Of a DNA stretch of 64,000 nt, positions 21,800-33,057 are shown in pieces. The notes below the pieces were generated by a model, which was not told the DNA's origin, searched no databases, and saw only the letters and a program-made list of their open reading frames with translations. Source of the DNA: Bathymodiolus brooksi (taxonomy: Eukaryota; Mollusca; Bivalvia; Mytilida; Modiolidae); assembly GCA_963680875.1 (NCBI GenBank), contig OY804589.1:32032962-32096961 (forward strand), in the 5' to 3' direction. Position numbers and translations under genes: made by a program. The stretch's first letter is position 1. Each line of letters begins with the position of its first letter.

Positions 21800-24700
21800 G
21801 TAAGTTGAAGAGTGAAAAAATATGGAAAATATGGAAGAAAAGAAAGTTAAATAGTGATAAGATATGGAAAGTATGGAAGAAAAATAATTTGAATAGTGAA
21901 AAGATATGGAAAATATGGAAGAAAAGTCAGTTGAATAGTGAAATTATTTGGAAAACATGGAAGAAAGGTGAGTTGAATAGTGGAAAGATTTGGAAAATAC
22001 AAAAGAAAATTGTGAAATGATATGGAAAATATGGAAGAAAAGTTAGTCGAATAGTGATAAGATATGGACAATATGGAAGAAAGGCAAATCTAATAGTGAT
22101 AAGATAGGGAAAATATGGAAAAAAGATAAGTTGAATAGTGAAACGATTTGGAAAATATGGAAGAAAGCCATGCCGAACAGTGATAAGCTATGGACAATAT
22201 AGAAGAAAATTAAGTCGAATAGTGAAAAGGTATGGACAATACAGAAGAAAAGTAAGTTGTATAGTGAAAAGATATGGAAAATGCTGAAGAAAAGTAGGAA
22301 GAATAGTGAAATGATATTGAAAATAAAAGTAAGTTGAATGGTGAAAAGATTTCGAAAATACAGAAGAAAAGTAAGTTGAATAGTGAAAAGATAGGGAATA
22401 TATGGAAGGAAGGTAAGTTGAATAGTGAAAACTTATGGAAGAAAAGTAAATTGAATTGTGAAATGATTTGGAAAACATGGAAGAAAGGTGAGTTGAATAG
22501 TGAAAGGATTTGGAAAACATGGAAGAAAAGTAAATTGAATAGTGAAATGATATGGAAAACATGAAAGAAAAGTAAGTAAAATAGTGAAAAGATATAGAAA
22601 ATACAGAAGAAAGGCAAGTTGAAAAGTGAAAAGATATGGAAAATGCGGACGAAAAGTAGGCTGAATTGTGAAATGATATGGAAAAGATGGATAAAAAGTA
22701 AGTTGAAATGTGAAATGATATGGAAAACATGGAAGAAAGGCCAGTCGAACAGTGATAAGATATGGACAATATGGAAGAAAGGCAAGCTGAATAGTGAAAA
22801 GATATGAAAAGTATGGAAGAAACACAAGCCGAATAGTGATAAGATAATGCCAATATGGAAGAAACCCAAGTTGAATAGTGAAAAAATTTGGAAAATACAA
22901 AGAAAATTGTGAAATGATATGGATAATATGGAAGAAAATGTAAGTCGAATAATGATAAGATATGGACCATATGGAAGAAAGGCAAATTGAAATTTGAAAT
23001 GATATGGAAAATAAGGAAGAAAGGCAAGTCGAATAGTGATAAGATATGGACAATATAGAAGAAAATTAAGTCGAATAGAGAAAAGATAGGGAAAATCTGG
23101 AAGAAAGGTAATTTGAATAGTGAAAAGATATGGCAATTATGGAAGAAAAGTAAGTTGAATAGTGAAAAGATTCGGAAAATACAGAAGAAAATAGTAAAAA
23201 GTTAAGAAAATACGGAAGAAAATTGTGAAAAGATATGAAAAATATGGAAGAAAGGCAAGTCGAATAGCGAAAAGATTTGGAAAATAAAGAAAATTGTGAA
23301 ATGATATGGAAAATATGGAGGAAAGGCAAGTCGAATAGTGATAAGATATGGACAATATGGAAGAAAGGCAAGTTGAATAGTGCAAAGGTATGGAAAATAC
23401 AGAAGAAAAGTAAGTTGTATAGTGAAAATATATGGAAAATGCTGAAGAAATGTAGGAAGAATAGTGAAATGATATGGAAAATATGGAAGGAAAGTAAGTT
23501 AAATAGTGAAAAGATTTCGAAAATACAGAAGAAAAGTAAGTTGAATAGTGAAAAGATAGTGAAAATATGGAAGAAAGGTAAGTTGAATAGTGAAAAGTTA
23601 TGGAAGAAAAGTAAGTTGAATTGGGAAAAGATTCGGAAAAGTATGTCGAATAGTGAAAAGATAGGGAAAATATAGAAGAAAGGTAAGTTGAATAGTGAAA
23701 AGATATGAAAAATATGGAAGAAAGGCAAGTCGAATAGTAAAAAGGTATAGAAAATACAGAAGAAAAGTAAGTTGTATAGTGAAAAGATATGGAAAATGCG
23801 GAAGAAAAGTAGGTAGAGGTGTAAAATGATGTGGAAAATATGGAAGGAAAGTAAATTGAATTGTGAAATGATATGGAAAATATGGAAGAAAAGTAGATTG
23901 AATAGTGAAAAGATATCGAAAAAATGGAAGAAAAGAAAGCTGAATAATGATAGGATATGGAAAGTATGGAAGAAAAATAAGTTGAATTGTGAAAAGATAT
24001 GGAAAACATGGAAGAAAGGTGAGTTGAATAGTGGAAAGATTTGGAAAACATGGAAGAAAGGTAAATTGAATAGGGAAATGATATGGAAAACATGAAAGAA
24101 AAGCAAGTTGAATAGTGAAAAGATATGGAAAACATGGAAGAAAGGCCAGTCGACCAGTGATATGATATGGACAATATGGAAGAAAGGCAAGTTGAATAGT
24201 GAAAAGATATGAAAAGTATGGAAGAAATACATGTCGAATAGTGATAAGATAATGCCAATATGGAAGAAAGGCAAGTTTAATAGTGAATACATATGAAAAA
24301 TATGGAAGAAACCCAAGTTGAATAATGAAAAGATTTGGAAAATACAAAAAAAAATTGTGAAATGATATGGAAAATATGGAAGAAATGTAAGTCGAATAGT
24401 GATAAGATATGGGCAATATGGAAGAAAGGCAAGTTGAAATGTGAAATCATATGGAAAAGCGAATAGCGGAAAGGTTTGGAAAATACAGAAGAAAATTGTG
24501 AAATGATATGGAAAATAATGAAGAAAGGCAAGTCGAATAGTGATAAGATATGGACAATATGGAAGAATGGCAAGTTGAATAGTGAAAAGATATGAAAAAT
24601 ATGGAAGAAATCCAAGTTGAATAGTGAAAAGATTTGGAAAATACGAAAGAAAATTGTGAAATGATATGGAAAATATGGAAGAAAAGTAAGTCGAATAGTG

Positions 24701-25525
24701 ATACGATATCGACAATATGGAAGAAAAGCAAGTTGAAATGTGAAATGATATGGAAAATATGGAAGAAAGGCAAGTCGAATAGTGATAAGATATGGAAAAT
24801 ATGGAAGAAAGATCAGTTGAATAGTGAAACGATTTGAAAAATATGGAAGAAAGGCAAGTCGAACAGTGATAAGATATGGACAATATAGAAGAAAATTAAG
24901 TCGACTAGAGAAAAGATAGGGAAAATATGGAAGAAAGGTAAGTTGAATAGTGAAAAGATATGAAAAATATGGAGCAAAGGCAAGTTAAATAGTAAAAAGA
25001 TATGGAAATTATGGAAGAAAATAGCAAAAAGATAAAGAAAATACAGAAGACAATTGTGAAAAGATATGAAAAATATGGAAGAAAGGCAAGTCGAATAGCG
25101 AAAAGATTTAGAAAATACACAAGAAATTTGTGAAATGATATGGAAAATATGGAAGAAAGGCAAGTCGAGTAGTGATAAGATATGGACAATATGGAAGAAA
25201 GGTAAGTTGAATAGTGAAATGATATGGAAAATATGGAAGAAAGGTAAGTTGCATTGTGAAATAATATGGAAAATATGGAAGAAAGGTAAGTTGAAATGTG
25301 AAATGATACGGAAAATACAGAAGAAAAGTAAGTTGAATAGGGAAATTATATGGAAAATAAGGAAGAAAGGCAAATCGAATAGTGAAATGATTTAGAAAAT
25401 ACGGAAGAAAGATAAGTTGAATAGTGAAATGATTTGGAAAATACAGAAGAAAATTGTGAAATGATAGGGAAAATATGGAAGAAAAGTAAGTTGAATAGTG
25501 AAAAGATATGGAAAGTATGGAAGAT
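21785..25525 (+). repeat. 42-bp minisatellite, right arm, with repeated splice-donor sequences
   Basis: Inverted partner of the left array, about 89 units. The + strand unit reads gaagaaaggtaagttgaatag then tgaaaagatatggaaaatatg. By eye about two dozen units keep gtaagt and three keep ggtgagt; others have drifted to ggcaag or gtaaat. Frames of KLNSEKIWKIWKKS-type repeats (up to 132 codons), and longer ones on the minus strand (605 codons at 23066-24883), are repeat read-through. Confidence 0.9.
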
Positions 25526-26129
25526 TTCTGTGTTAGTCATAATTACACCCAAAGAGACCTCCTCCTCCTCCTCCACCTCCGCCGCCGCCGCCCTCCTCTT
25601 CCTCCGCCGTCGCCTCCACCACCACCCTCCTCATCCGCCGCCGTTATAATAGCGTAGAAATTCCACCCAAACACGTTACAAACAAAAACAATGCGAAACA
25701 TATTATGAAAATATGACACATTAACATTACCTATGACAAAACTGCAACAAGTCATCAAAATAGTGATTAAGATGTTGAATAAACACGAAAATCAGAGAAA
25801 GGAATCAAGAAACGTCAAGATCTCTGAAAATATAACAAAAATGCAACGCGGACGTGATAGACTACTTGGAGTACTACACAATATATCCGAAAACACCGTA
25901 TGTGAAAACCATTATTGAAGGTGCTCCCCCATGAAAATGGCGGGAAGATAACCAGTGAAAGGGCTAGAAAACGAAAATAGGACGCAGAGTATTACACAAC
26001 ATATCCGAAAACAACAAGCTTTTGTAAGAAATGTAATTATGAAAATAAAACGGCGGGAAATGGGCTGATAACCAGTAAAAGGGCTAGTTACGGTAGCCAT
26101 GCTACTTATAGGACGCGGACGTCCTAGAG

Positions 26130-26370
26130 AATGCCACAAGGGCACTTCCGATCGCATATTACGCAACTTCAGGTTGCGCAAGCGCGCTTCCCACCCTTTC
26201 AAGGGAAGCCCTAAGGGTGATGTTATTTCCGGTCAAAAGTCCCCACTAGGGCGGATATTGCACAACTTCCGGTTGCGCACGTACACGCGATCACTTCCGG
26301 TCATGACCTCTTCCGGCGACGTCACTTCCGGTCACGTGACTAACGTCACTTCCGATCAGGGCCGGTCACG
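26130..26370. promoter_or_regulatory. Right-end cluster of the same motifs
   Basis: cgacgtcacttccggtcacg, gactaacgtcacttccgatc and repeated gcgcacgtacacgcg. Mirror of the left cluster, with differences. Confidence 0.45.
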
Positions 26371-26699
26371 GGACTTCCGATAGATCCACCGCATGGATCC
26401 ACCGCAAATGTGACTTGAGCTGTCCTCATATACTACTGACGTGGTATCCTGTATATGTATTAAGAATTGCAAAAAGTGAAGGAGTAATGGCTGCCAACAG
26501 TGATAACCATAACAACCTGTTAAAAGTAAAGCAAACAACAACACAAATTGCACAGATGTTTATTGTGTTTGTTTGTTTGTTTGATGGTGTTTAACGCCAC
26601 TTTCAACAATATTTCAGATGACAAACTTTATCACATAATGTTGTACACCTCGTCCCCGACGGCCTCCACAGATGTTTACTGCTATCATTATGGGTTGAA

Positions 26700-27098
26700 G
26701 CAGCGATGTGAGTGAGTGAGTGAGTGAGTGAGTGAGTGCTTGTCGTTTAATGTCAAATGAAGAAATATTCAGAAATATCATGGCGAGAACAAGTTGCATT
26801 CAAGGAAATGAAATGAAATGGAATAAAATGATGATATCCACTTTTTACTAGACCACAGCGCTTGATTGGATCTTTAAAGTGCTACTTAACTGAAACAATA
26901 GCCCGCGGGTAGTCTCGGACACATCATGAAGATTCCGAGCCAACCAGTCTGTGCTCTTACTCATTAGTGCTGCGTGCTTAGCGGAGAAGCCACAAATACC
27001 AATGTTTACAGTCTATAGTTTGACCCGACTGGGACTCGAACCCACCTTCTGCAGCACCTGAGGCTATCACTCTAACCATTACGCCTCCGATACGGTTC
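26700..27098 (-). mobile_element. SINE family C, just upstream of lectin exon 4
   Basis: It starts with a (gagt)n run and cgtttaatgtcaaatga. It contains ctgtgctcttactcattagt and ends in the tRNA-like head, on the minus strand gtaatggttagagtgatagc with box B-like gggttcgagtcccag. It lies 82 bp before the exon 4 acceptor. Confidence 0.75.
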
Positions 27099-27180
27099 TG
27101 CAGTAATTTGACAAATTAGACATAATAGGTATGTATATTATATGCATATGACTTTATTTGTTGTTGTTTTATTTCAACAG

Positions 27181-27425
27181 CTATAGGTTTCTATACTTAT
27201 TATACTGGTGGAAGAAAAATAAATGGAACATTTAAATGGATAAATGGTGATGACATGCCTACATCTCTTGACTATTGGTATTATAACCCAATCATATATG
27301 ATGGCTCTAACCAGGAATGTGTTGCTATAGGTAACAGTTATCATTACAATTACAAATTATATGCAGCTAATTGTGATACTACTGCTAGTATGTTTTTCTG
27401 TGAGAGCCAGGTGTACGAAACGTAG
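27181..27425 (+). CDS. Exon 4 of the PAN/C-type lectin gene: C-terminal half of the C-type lectin domain and stop
   Basis: The acceptor tttatttcaacag ends at 27180. The exon has the phase-1 start required by exon 3 and runs to TAG at 27423-27425. It encodes IGFYTYYTGGRKINGTFKW, then INGDDMPTSLDYWYY, DGSNQECVAIG, and finally NCDTTASMFFCESQVYET. This is the second half of the lectin fold: the W-I-N-G strand, the QECV strand cysteine, the NC cysteine and the terminal FFCE. The usual calcium/sugar motifs EPN or QPD in the long loop and WND in beta-4 are missing, so calcium-dependent sugar binding of the standard kind is doubtful; the ligand may be protein or a non-canonical glycan. It ends the protein four residues after FFCESQ. 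A SINE of family C lies about 80 bp upstream of the acceptor. Confidence 0.82.
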
Positions 27426-27506
27426 ATATCTAACTTAGCTGCTCACGATGCGTTTCAGTAAAAGAATATTTACAAGGTACGCTCATATTCGAAAGAGTGG
27501 CTATGG

Positions 27507-27995
27507 CTACCCCCGTTATATGTTACGTAATGTTAACAAGAATTACTAATCACTATGGTTACCCCTGTTATATGTTATGTAATGTTAAGAGGAATTACTA
27601 ATGACATTGTTACGTCTGTTATATGTTATGTAATGTTAAAAAGAATTACTGGTCACTATGGTTACCTCTGTTATATGTTATGTAATGTTAAGAAGAATTA
27701 CTAATGACATTTTTACGTCTGTTATATGTTATGTAATGTTAAGAAGAATTACTGGTCACTATGGTTACGTCTGTTATATGTTATGTAATGTTAAGAAGAA
27801 TTACTGGTCACTATGGTTACGTCTGCTATATGTTATGTAATGATAAGAAGAATTACTGGTCACTATGGTTACGTCTGTTATATGTTATGTAATGTTAAGA
27901 GGAATTACTGGTCACTATGGGTACCCCTTTTATTTGTTATGCAATGTTAAGAAGAATTACTGGTCACTATGGTTACTTATGCTATATGTTACGTA
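27507..27995 (+). repeat. 52-bp minisatellite in the predicted 3' UTR of the lectin gene
   Basis: About nine tandem units include ttatatgttatgtaatgtta and aagaattactggtcactatgg. The units differ at a few positions, and two carry ctaatgacat in place of ctggtcacta. The array starts about 80 bp after the stop codon. The short open frame across it (27658-27840) is a by-product of repetition. Confidence 0.85.
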
Positions 27996-28079
27996 ACGTC
28001 ACTATTAAAAAGGGAAGAGAGGCGGGGAACGATTAGTTGAATTCGTATCTTTGTTATTCGATACTAAGCCTGTATCTGA

Positions 28080-28085
28080 AATAAA
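28080..28085 (+). terminator. Candidate poly(A) signal of the lectin gene
   Basis: An AATAAA hexamer about 655 bp after the TAG stop is followed by AT-rich sequence. It would give a 3' UTR containing the whole 52-bp minisatellite. AATAAA is frequent in this AT-rich DNA, so the call is tentative. Confidence 0.35.
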
Positions 28086-28089
28086 AATA

Positions 28090-28980
28090 ATTTATTGAAG
28101 CCCTTGTACCAAGTCAGGAAAGTGAGCGGTCATGTATTTGTGTGTTAAAGTATCGATTTTGTCTCTTTCTAAGATTTTTCTTTTTGCTATTAGAATTGTT
28201 CCAACAGTGTGACATTTTTGTTGTTTTTCATTTTTATTTCAAATAGGAACTCTTTTATAACGTGATAATTGTATCTAGGTATGATTTTATTGCGATGTAG
28301 CAGGAAAGTAGTTCCGGCTAAAGTACAAGTTGAATTATATATATTCATATGTTGTATAATGTACATTTTATATCTATCGACACACTATGCACTAGTATAT
28401 ACGTTCAAATAGGTGCCATTAATTCATTTTGGCTCTTTCGTAATGAAAATGTATAAAACATTGAATTATTCCTTGTTTGAACAATTAGTATATGCAAATC
28501 ACACACACACACAACCACCCTCCCACCCAAATATATTGTGAATCAGAAACGACAGTCATCATCAGCATAATTAACAACTCATGGATCAACATAAAGGGCG
28601 TTTGGATTATAGAACGTGGAATGGGTCAAAGTGTCACTGGTGCTGAAGTCCTAATTCTCAAAAAATAGATTCCAATGTCCAAAATAACAGAACAGAACAA
28701 GAACTCCTACAACAACCGTTAAAGGGCCATGTGCTCTGGAATTTTCAACATCTCCTGTCCGATATGTGACATCCTAATTGCGTTTAAATACCTAATGGGG
28801 GTAATTGAAAAAGCTGACCATATGTTTACACTGGAAACATCGGAAACATGACTTTGAATATTTCATGCGCAACAATTATGCATGTGTCATTAAAGTTCAA
28901 AATCAATAATAACACTGTTTAGAAATGTAGTGCAGGAAAAGCTTAAATTTTGAAGCACATGGTGCTCATAAAACACATAG
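28090..28980. other. Region downstream of the lectin gene without recognised content
   Basis: AT-rich, with an (ac)n run at about 28499-28513. No credible frame or repeat otherwise. Confidence 0.3.
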
Positions 28981-29745
28981 CCTTACGCACAAGGAACGCA
29001 TAAATCTACTTTCATAGAACACATAGCCTTACGCACAAGGAACGCATAAATTTACGTTCATAGAACACATAGCCTTACGTACAATGAACGCCTAGATTTA
29101 CGTTCATAGATCACATAGCCTTACGCACAAGGAACGCCTAGATTTACGTTCATAGAACACATAGCCTTACGCACAAGGAACGCCTAGATCTACGTTCATA
29201 GAACACATGGCCTTACACACAAGGAACACCTAGATTTACGTTCATAGAACACATATCATTACGCACAAGGAACGCCTAGATTTTCGTTCATAGAACACAT
29301 AGCCTTACGCACAATGAACGCCTAGATTTATGTTCATAGAACACATGGCCTTACGCACAAGGAACGCCTAGATCTACGTTCATAGAACACATTTCTTTAC
29401 GCACAAGGAACGCCTAGATTTACGTTCATAGAACACATGGCCTTGCGCACAAGGAACGCCTCGATTTACGTTCATAGAACACATATCCTTACACCCAAGG
29501 AACGCATCGGTTTACGTTCATAGAACACATGGTCTTACGCACAAGGAACGCATAGATTTACGTTCATATAACACATATCCTTACGCACAAGGAACGCCTA
29601 TATTTACGTTCATAGAACACATATCATTACGCACAAGGAACGCATATATTTACGTTCACAGAATACATATCCTTACGCACAAGGAACGCCTAGATTTATG
29701 TTCATAGAACACATATCCTTACGCACAAGGAACGGACAGATAGAA
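28970..29745 (+). repeat. 46-bp minisatellite
   Basis: About 16 units of acgttcatagaacacatag, ccttacgcacaaggaacg and cctagattt, with drift at agcc/tcat/tcct. It contains frequent tacg/acgt palindromic bits. No open frame. Confidence 0.85.
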
Positions 29746-29749
29746 CACA

Positions 29750-30610
29750 TGGTCTTCCATTCATAGATAATTTGAGTACGTGTACTACAAATTCGTCCAG
29801 TGTAGAGATTGGCGCGTTATATGAGAATAAGTTTGAAATGGATACAAAATGTAGCAGAAAGACGACGTCTCACTTTCAGCCATTTTCTTTTTTTTTCTAT
29901 TCTATTTTTTACTGATGTTGTTTCGTCTAATCTGGATGTGAAAATTTTGTAATGTTTAGTTTATCATGTATTCTATTTTTAGCCTATTATTAAAATAAAC
30001 TTATGAAAATGACATTTAAAAGTATTATTATTGCCTTTGTACCCCAGTCCTTTGATAAATTAGCAAAATTTATAAACCTTTACAGCATGGCTGACAAACT
30101 TCATATACGTCACTAGTCACAGACAATACATTCTAAATGCCCATGACATTCTAATGAATGTATTTGTTCAGTCAGAGATGTGCAAAAACTTCATTTACAA
30201 ATATTTTAATCTATGATTAATTTTGACGGTGATTAAATCCACATTTTTCTTTCTTTGTTGAGGGTAGGGGTTATGGTATATAACGCCACTTTCTTTGTTG
30301 AAGTAATGGTTTTCGCTATATGGTGTGTCAAATACTATAAGCCTTATTAGCTATTAATAAAATCTAAATATACTTTGTATCCAATGTTTTACGCTTCATG
30401 GTAGAGACAAAGCTGATTAATGCATGGTGCTACATTTTTTTCTTATCAACTATTATGTCTGAATAAAAAAGGATTTACCCACAAGGGTTATTTTTGCAAA
30501 TGATACCAATCATATACAAATGTAGTTGACAAAATGGCTAATGTTTTGTTACCATGGAAATAAAAGTACATGGTTGACGGATGACGAGAGATATTGTATC
30601 GGTAATTACC
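29750..30610. other. Interval with minor SINE A scraps
   Basis: ggttatggtatataacgcca (30270-30295) is a tail remnant. Nothing else supported. Confidence 0.3.
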
Positions 30611-30614
30611 CGAT

Positions 30615-31290
30615 TAAATGTTGCCTGTATTGTTTGAAACCACGAATTCAAGAACCCATGGATCAATGCATTTTGTAGAAACCACGACAAAATGGTGCCA
30701 ACGAATAAAATACTTTCACAGTAACCAAAAACTCTCTATGTATCTAGTATTTATAGCCCTTAGCAACAGGGCAAGCTTAGTTAACTTTACTTTGGAGGAA
30801 ACTGGAGTACCCGGAGAAAACCACCGACCTCCCACGGTACACAAAAACCAAAGCAACCGATAACGGTGAGTGAAAAAAAACCCACCAACACATCCTCCCC
30901 CACCCATCCCCCTCGCACATTTTATTAACACGGAATTTGTTGATAAAGTACAAGAATTAACCATAAAAATAAAAGAGTTCTTCGTACTAAAACGAACTCT
31001 CCCTCATTCGTTGATATTTTCTCCTCGCTCAGACAGAGGTAGCCTTAGCTGATGTTTTGGCCTTCCTTTCATTTGATTTTGCGCGTACTTAATGAAGTAA
31101 AAACGTTAGACAATACCGAAGGGGCAATCAAAATTTACATTCCAGAGAAACTGGAAACATTGGGTCCACAAGACAGAAAAAAAAACCAAAACACAATATG
31201 TGTTGGACACCACTTTACACAAAATAAAAACATGAATGGTGTTGCAGAAACGTGTCGTACACACTAAATTTGATATCTACTTTTTTTTCT
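30615..31290. repeat. Mixed remnants: SINE A centre, family D and family F
   Basis: gaggaaactggagtacccgg (about 30793) is a SINE A centre. accgaaggggcaatcaaaat (about 31110) is family D in reverse. gttgcagaaacgtgtcgtac (31240) is family F. The small frames across these are not genes. Confidence 0.45.
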
Positions 31291-31299
31291 ACATATACA

Positions 31300-32415
31300 A
31301 AAATATATTACAGTTCCTTATTAATACAATATATTTATATACTTATGAGTTTTGACTTTCCCTTTGTAAGATTGTTCGGAGTTCGGTAATTTTGTTATTA
31401 CCCTTATTTACAACATCAGGCTCAAGCTAGCAACCAATTTCTAGCGACCACTAAGCTAGCGACCAATAAGGCGATATGTCTCAAAACCCTAAAAAATAAA
31501 TAAGAGCGAAATGTACTTTAAAATATTTCTAGCGACCAATAATAACTATATTTCTGTATTTGCACATTCAACACATTGAATCGACATCTGGGCATACAGG
31601 GAATGTTATTACAACTAAGGTATGGGTAATCCTGCCAGAATTTGGCTATCTTGCTTAAGTCTATTTTGTTTACTTGTCGCCAAAGGCTGTTGTATTGTTT
31701 TGACTTTCCAGTATTTTGACTACGATGGTATTCCTAATGAATGTTATCCAGAATGGCGCGGCTCTCACTATAATATATATCTACGTTTTTAATACAGAAC
31801 AATCTTAAAAGCTATCGTGTCGATGCCACATGCAGTATTCAATTTACTGACACTGGAAATCATGTCGTGGATTGATTAATATATATCATACTAACCTTAA
31901 TAATTACTTTTATAATGGATCATTCATGAAAAACCTCGATATCTTCAAAAGTATTTAATTAAACATGTGTTAACGTAATTAGAAGATGACGTCATCATAT
32001 TAATGTTTTGTATTCTGTATTCCTACAAAAGCTAATCAATTTGATTATTTTGTATAAAACCCAAGATATACAACTGGATTGTGCATGCGTGAACAGAATG
32101 CATCAATTTATCTATCAATATAATGAAGCTTGTCGACCTCTGATCAAATTTCTACGAATTAAAAAAAAACATGTTTAATGAACAAAAACTTGTCTATCTC
32201 ATTAAAACTATTAAATAGTGGTTGTATCCTACATCTGAAAACCACGCTTGATTGAACACATGAAATTAGGACTTAATATCGTCATTATATTTTCTGATTA
32301 AATTACGGACATGCTCTTAGCATTCACAGTAGCAAGCATTCTAATTTAACATTACCAAGGTATGAGATATTATACTATGTTTTAATTAACAGTGACAGAC
32401 ATACATTGCATAACA
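31300..32415. other. AT-rich interval
   Basis: ttcggagttcggtaatttt (31376) is the inverted counterpart of 1600-1645. ctagcgaccaataa recurs at 31440-31550. Nothing coding. Confidence 0.3.
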
Positions 32416-32419
32416 TGTA

Positions 32420-32540
32420 TTTGTGCGAGCTTTAGAAACAGGAAGAAAAACGAGCGTCTAAAGAGCTTTTCCGTCCGTGTTTAGGGGCGACTACAAGTAA
32501 ATTTCATATTTTCTGACAATGTACGTATATTGTATTTATT
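32420..32540. repeat. Diverged relative of the 8309 hairpin
   Basis: gcgagctttagaaacagg and ttctgacaatgtacgtatat match the right half of that hairpin. The left arm is worn. Confidence 0.45.
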
Positions 32541-32807
32541 CTGCGACTGTCATGATGGCGGAAAAATATTAAATTTACACACAAAAAGATAAAACATTGA
32601 ACATTTTGGAAGAATTGGGTGTCCACAATGCGGTCCGTGTTCGATCAGTTTTTATTTCGCTTCGCTCTACATCAACACAGGGTACCAGGAGACACTATAT
32701 GTCTAATAGACATACAAAGCAGAGGTTTATACGAACGCCTTTATGTACTGATTGCAGAATAACATATATTATATGTATTCAGGTATTTCATAATTCACAG
32801 TAAAGTT

Positions 32808-32990
32808 CTGTGACTTTTTATCCATGGGTATGGACAAAGTCACTCATTATACACAATGTGACTTTATTTCCGGGGTATAGTAAATGTGGACAAATATATA
32901 TTGTGACTTTTTTTCCTGTGACTTTTTTTTCCTACTTGTCTTGTGACTTTTTATCGTGTGACTTTTTTTCCTGTGACTTTTTTTCCCCGT
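32808..32990 (+). repeat. Short repeat of tgtgacttttt-type units
   Basis: About eight occurrences of gtgactttttttcc or a variant, irregularly spaced, leading into repeat F and the 18-bp array. Confidence 0.6.
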
Positions 32991-33057
32991 TACCCATTAT
33001 AACTACTAGGAGACAAATCTACGAGATCAAAAGTACCATAATAAAAGCGCAGATATC

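Larger units (their letters stand above)
14479..26486. repeat. Giant near-palindrome (about 12 kb) filling lectin intron 3
   Basis: Left arm 14479 to about 20548 and right arm about 20621-26486 are inverted copies. Paired landmarks, from outside in: cagctcaggtcacatttgcgg (14528) with its mirror at 26388-26432; the GGA/GGC-rich block 15435-15530 with 25545-25650; 42-bp arrays 15550-19505 with 21785-25525; gctttgctaattctgg (19561) with ccagaattagcaaagc (21682); ttactatagtagtagtac (20523) with gtactactactatagtaa (20628). The spacer of about 70 bp is a family D fragment. Arms differ by many substitutions and by minisatellite makeup. No transposase or other element gene is seen inside, and no terminal duplication is evident. 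Confidence 0.85.

Noticed and set aside
23066..24883. 605-codon minus-strand frame in the right-arm array
   Set aside because: Same reason as the left arm; it is the inverted copy of that array and its residues follow the repeat unit.
14479..26486. Palindrome as a sequencing or assembly artefact
   Set aside because: The arms differ by many substitutions, indels and minisatellite order, which a folded read would not produce. Only long-read confirmation can settle it fully.
28970..29745. Possible CRISPR-like array
   Set aside because: Units are contiguous without unique spacers, and the DNA is clearly animal. The same reasoning excludes the other arrays.
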